DNA of 64,000 bases from Cytophagales bacterium (lineage in GTDB: Bacteria > Bacteroidota > Bacteroidia > Cytophagales > Spirosomataceae). The translations under genes and the position numbers were made by a program. Of the stretch, positions 63,398 to 64,000 are shown in pieces. The notes beneath the pieces are model-generated. The model was not told where the DNA came from and did not search any database. It saw nothing but the letters and a program-made list of their open reading frames with translations. Position 1 is the stretch's first letter; each line of letters opens with the position of its first letter. Where the stretch lies: contig JAAFJP010000005.1 in the NCBI GenBank assembly GCA_013298125.1, forward strand, positions 124,001-188,000, given 5' to 3'.

Positions 63398-64000
63398 ATG
63401 AAGAATTACATTTCAATTTTCACCATCGTGCTTTTACTTTCTAATGGTAAAGCATTTGCTCAATTGAGTTCAGCCATGTCTAAGACAATTTATGGGCAAA
63501 CAAAAGAAGACACCGTTTCTTTCACAGTAGGAGAATTTAGGGCAGGTTATGGCAATAGTATTTTGGGCAATGGCTTGAAAGAAAAGTTTGAGGCAGGCAA
63601 TTTTTCTTCTTCGGGAGGATGGTTAGCTTCGATTGCGGCTTACCATAAATTCAAGAAAGTCAATTATTTCACTTTTGGGGTAAAATTTAAGTCATTAGCC
63701 GCTGAGGCATCAAGGGATAATACTGGTCAAGAAATGTTCTTCAATTATTGGGGTGCTGCCGCTTCGGTAAAATATTTTCCTTTCGATAAAACTGCCAGAA
63801 AAGGGCTTTATTTGCAAGGAGACTACTTTTTTGTCACTCAGTTTACGCAAAAATATCGTAACAAAACGACTAATTTGTACGACCATCAGTTTGGTATTGG
63901 AAGCGGAATTGTGTTGGGAACGGGTTATGATTTCCCGATTCGGAATCGAAAATCTATGATAACGATTGGTTTAGAATATCAGTTTGATAACCGAACAGGA
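63398..64000 (+). CDS. Outer-membrane beta-barrel protein (partial, runs off the window)
   Basis: From an ATG at 63398 there are 201 codons open to the window edge. The product has signal peptide MKNYISIFTIVLLLSNGKAFAQ followed by alternating amphipathic strands rich in Gly and aromatic residues (YFTFGVKFKSLA, FFNYWGAAASVKYFPF, GLYLQGDYFFVTQF, HQFGIGSGIVLGTGYDF), as in 8- to 12-strand barrels. An inverted repeat AATGT...ACATT lies just upstream. It follows a Crp/Fnr gene. Function unknown. Confidence 0.82.
   Translation, partial: MKNYISIFTIVLLLSNGKAFAQLSSAMSKTIYGQTKEDTVSFTVGEFRAGYGNSILGNGLKEKFEAGNFSSSGGWLASIAAYHKFKKVNYFTFGVKFKSLAAEASRDNTGQEMFFNYWGAAASVKYFPFDKTARKGLYLQGDYFFVTQFTQKYRNKTTNLYDHQFGIGSGIVLGTGYDFPIRNRKSMITIGLEYQFDNRTG

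Overview
The window comes from a member of the Bacteroidota, probably the order Cytophagales. The evidence is a TraE/F/G-type conjugation module, a gliding-motility/type IX secretion C-terminal domain, LytTR signalling, Bacteroidota-style tyrosine recombinases, AT-rich DNA, few Shine-Dalgarno sequences and TAnnTTTG-like promoter boxes. Most of it is accessory DNA; ordinary chromosome appears only on the right, from about 57.1 kb.

Left end (1-9.9 kb): the remains of a conjugative element on the minus strand (a signal-peptide protein running off the edge, traG, traF and a traE that has lost its 5' end), a two-gene short-Argonaute defence operon (DUF4365 nuclease-APAZ plus short pAgo, the DREN-APAZ/SPARDA-type arrangement), the C-terminal part of a GNAT acetyltransferase gene, and a LytS/LytT-type two-component pair. 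The Argonaute operon lies between two genes that are both missing their 5' ends, so it occupies a place where segments have been exchanged.

Middle (9.9-39.5 kb): a minus-strand run of eight secreted or surface-type genes, about 28.5 kb with very short gaps, read from 38.4 kb down to 9.9 kb. It encodes a 2108-residue surface protein, a Hint-domain toxin with a nuclease-like tip, its candidate immunity protein, a 1175-residue envelope protein, a fibronectin-III-like protein, a protein with a type-B T9SS sorting domain, and two fibre-like proteins built from GNVGIGT repeats. A LuxR-type response regulator and three copies of a 12-bp motif lie at its upstream end. This is the best candidate here for a poorly described system: a surface-displayed or contact-dependent polymorphic toxin assembly.

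Right-centre (39.5-57.1 kb): a 40-codon remnant of a phospholipase-D-like helicase gene, a complete type I restriction-modification operon (hsdM, hsdS, hsdR), a tyrosine recombinase and the 3' part of a tRNA-Thr gene with its terminator. That fragment marks an integration site. A second element of about 9.3 kb follows and ends at a second copy of the 14-bp core, CGATAGAAGGCTCA, again beside a tRNA-type terminator. It carries two tyrosine recombinases, a TOPRIM primase, a RecA-like ATPase, small DNA-binding proteins, a C5 cytosine methyltransferase and a one-TM protein. Its gaps hold three unrelated repeat systems: a 47-bp-period hairpin array, a GTGAAA array and paired GGAC inverted repeats. 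It looks like a non-conjugative integrative element or phage satellite with its own replication region.

Right end (57.1-64 kb): chromosomal-type genes, namely a serine hydrolase, a DUF4082-like lipoprotein, a small lipoprotein, NAD kinase (nadK), a trypsin-like protease with SH3b domains, a small helical protein, a Crp/Fnr regulator and the start of an outer-membrane beta-barrel gene.
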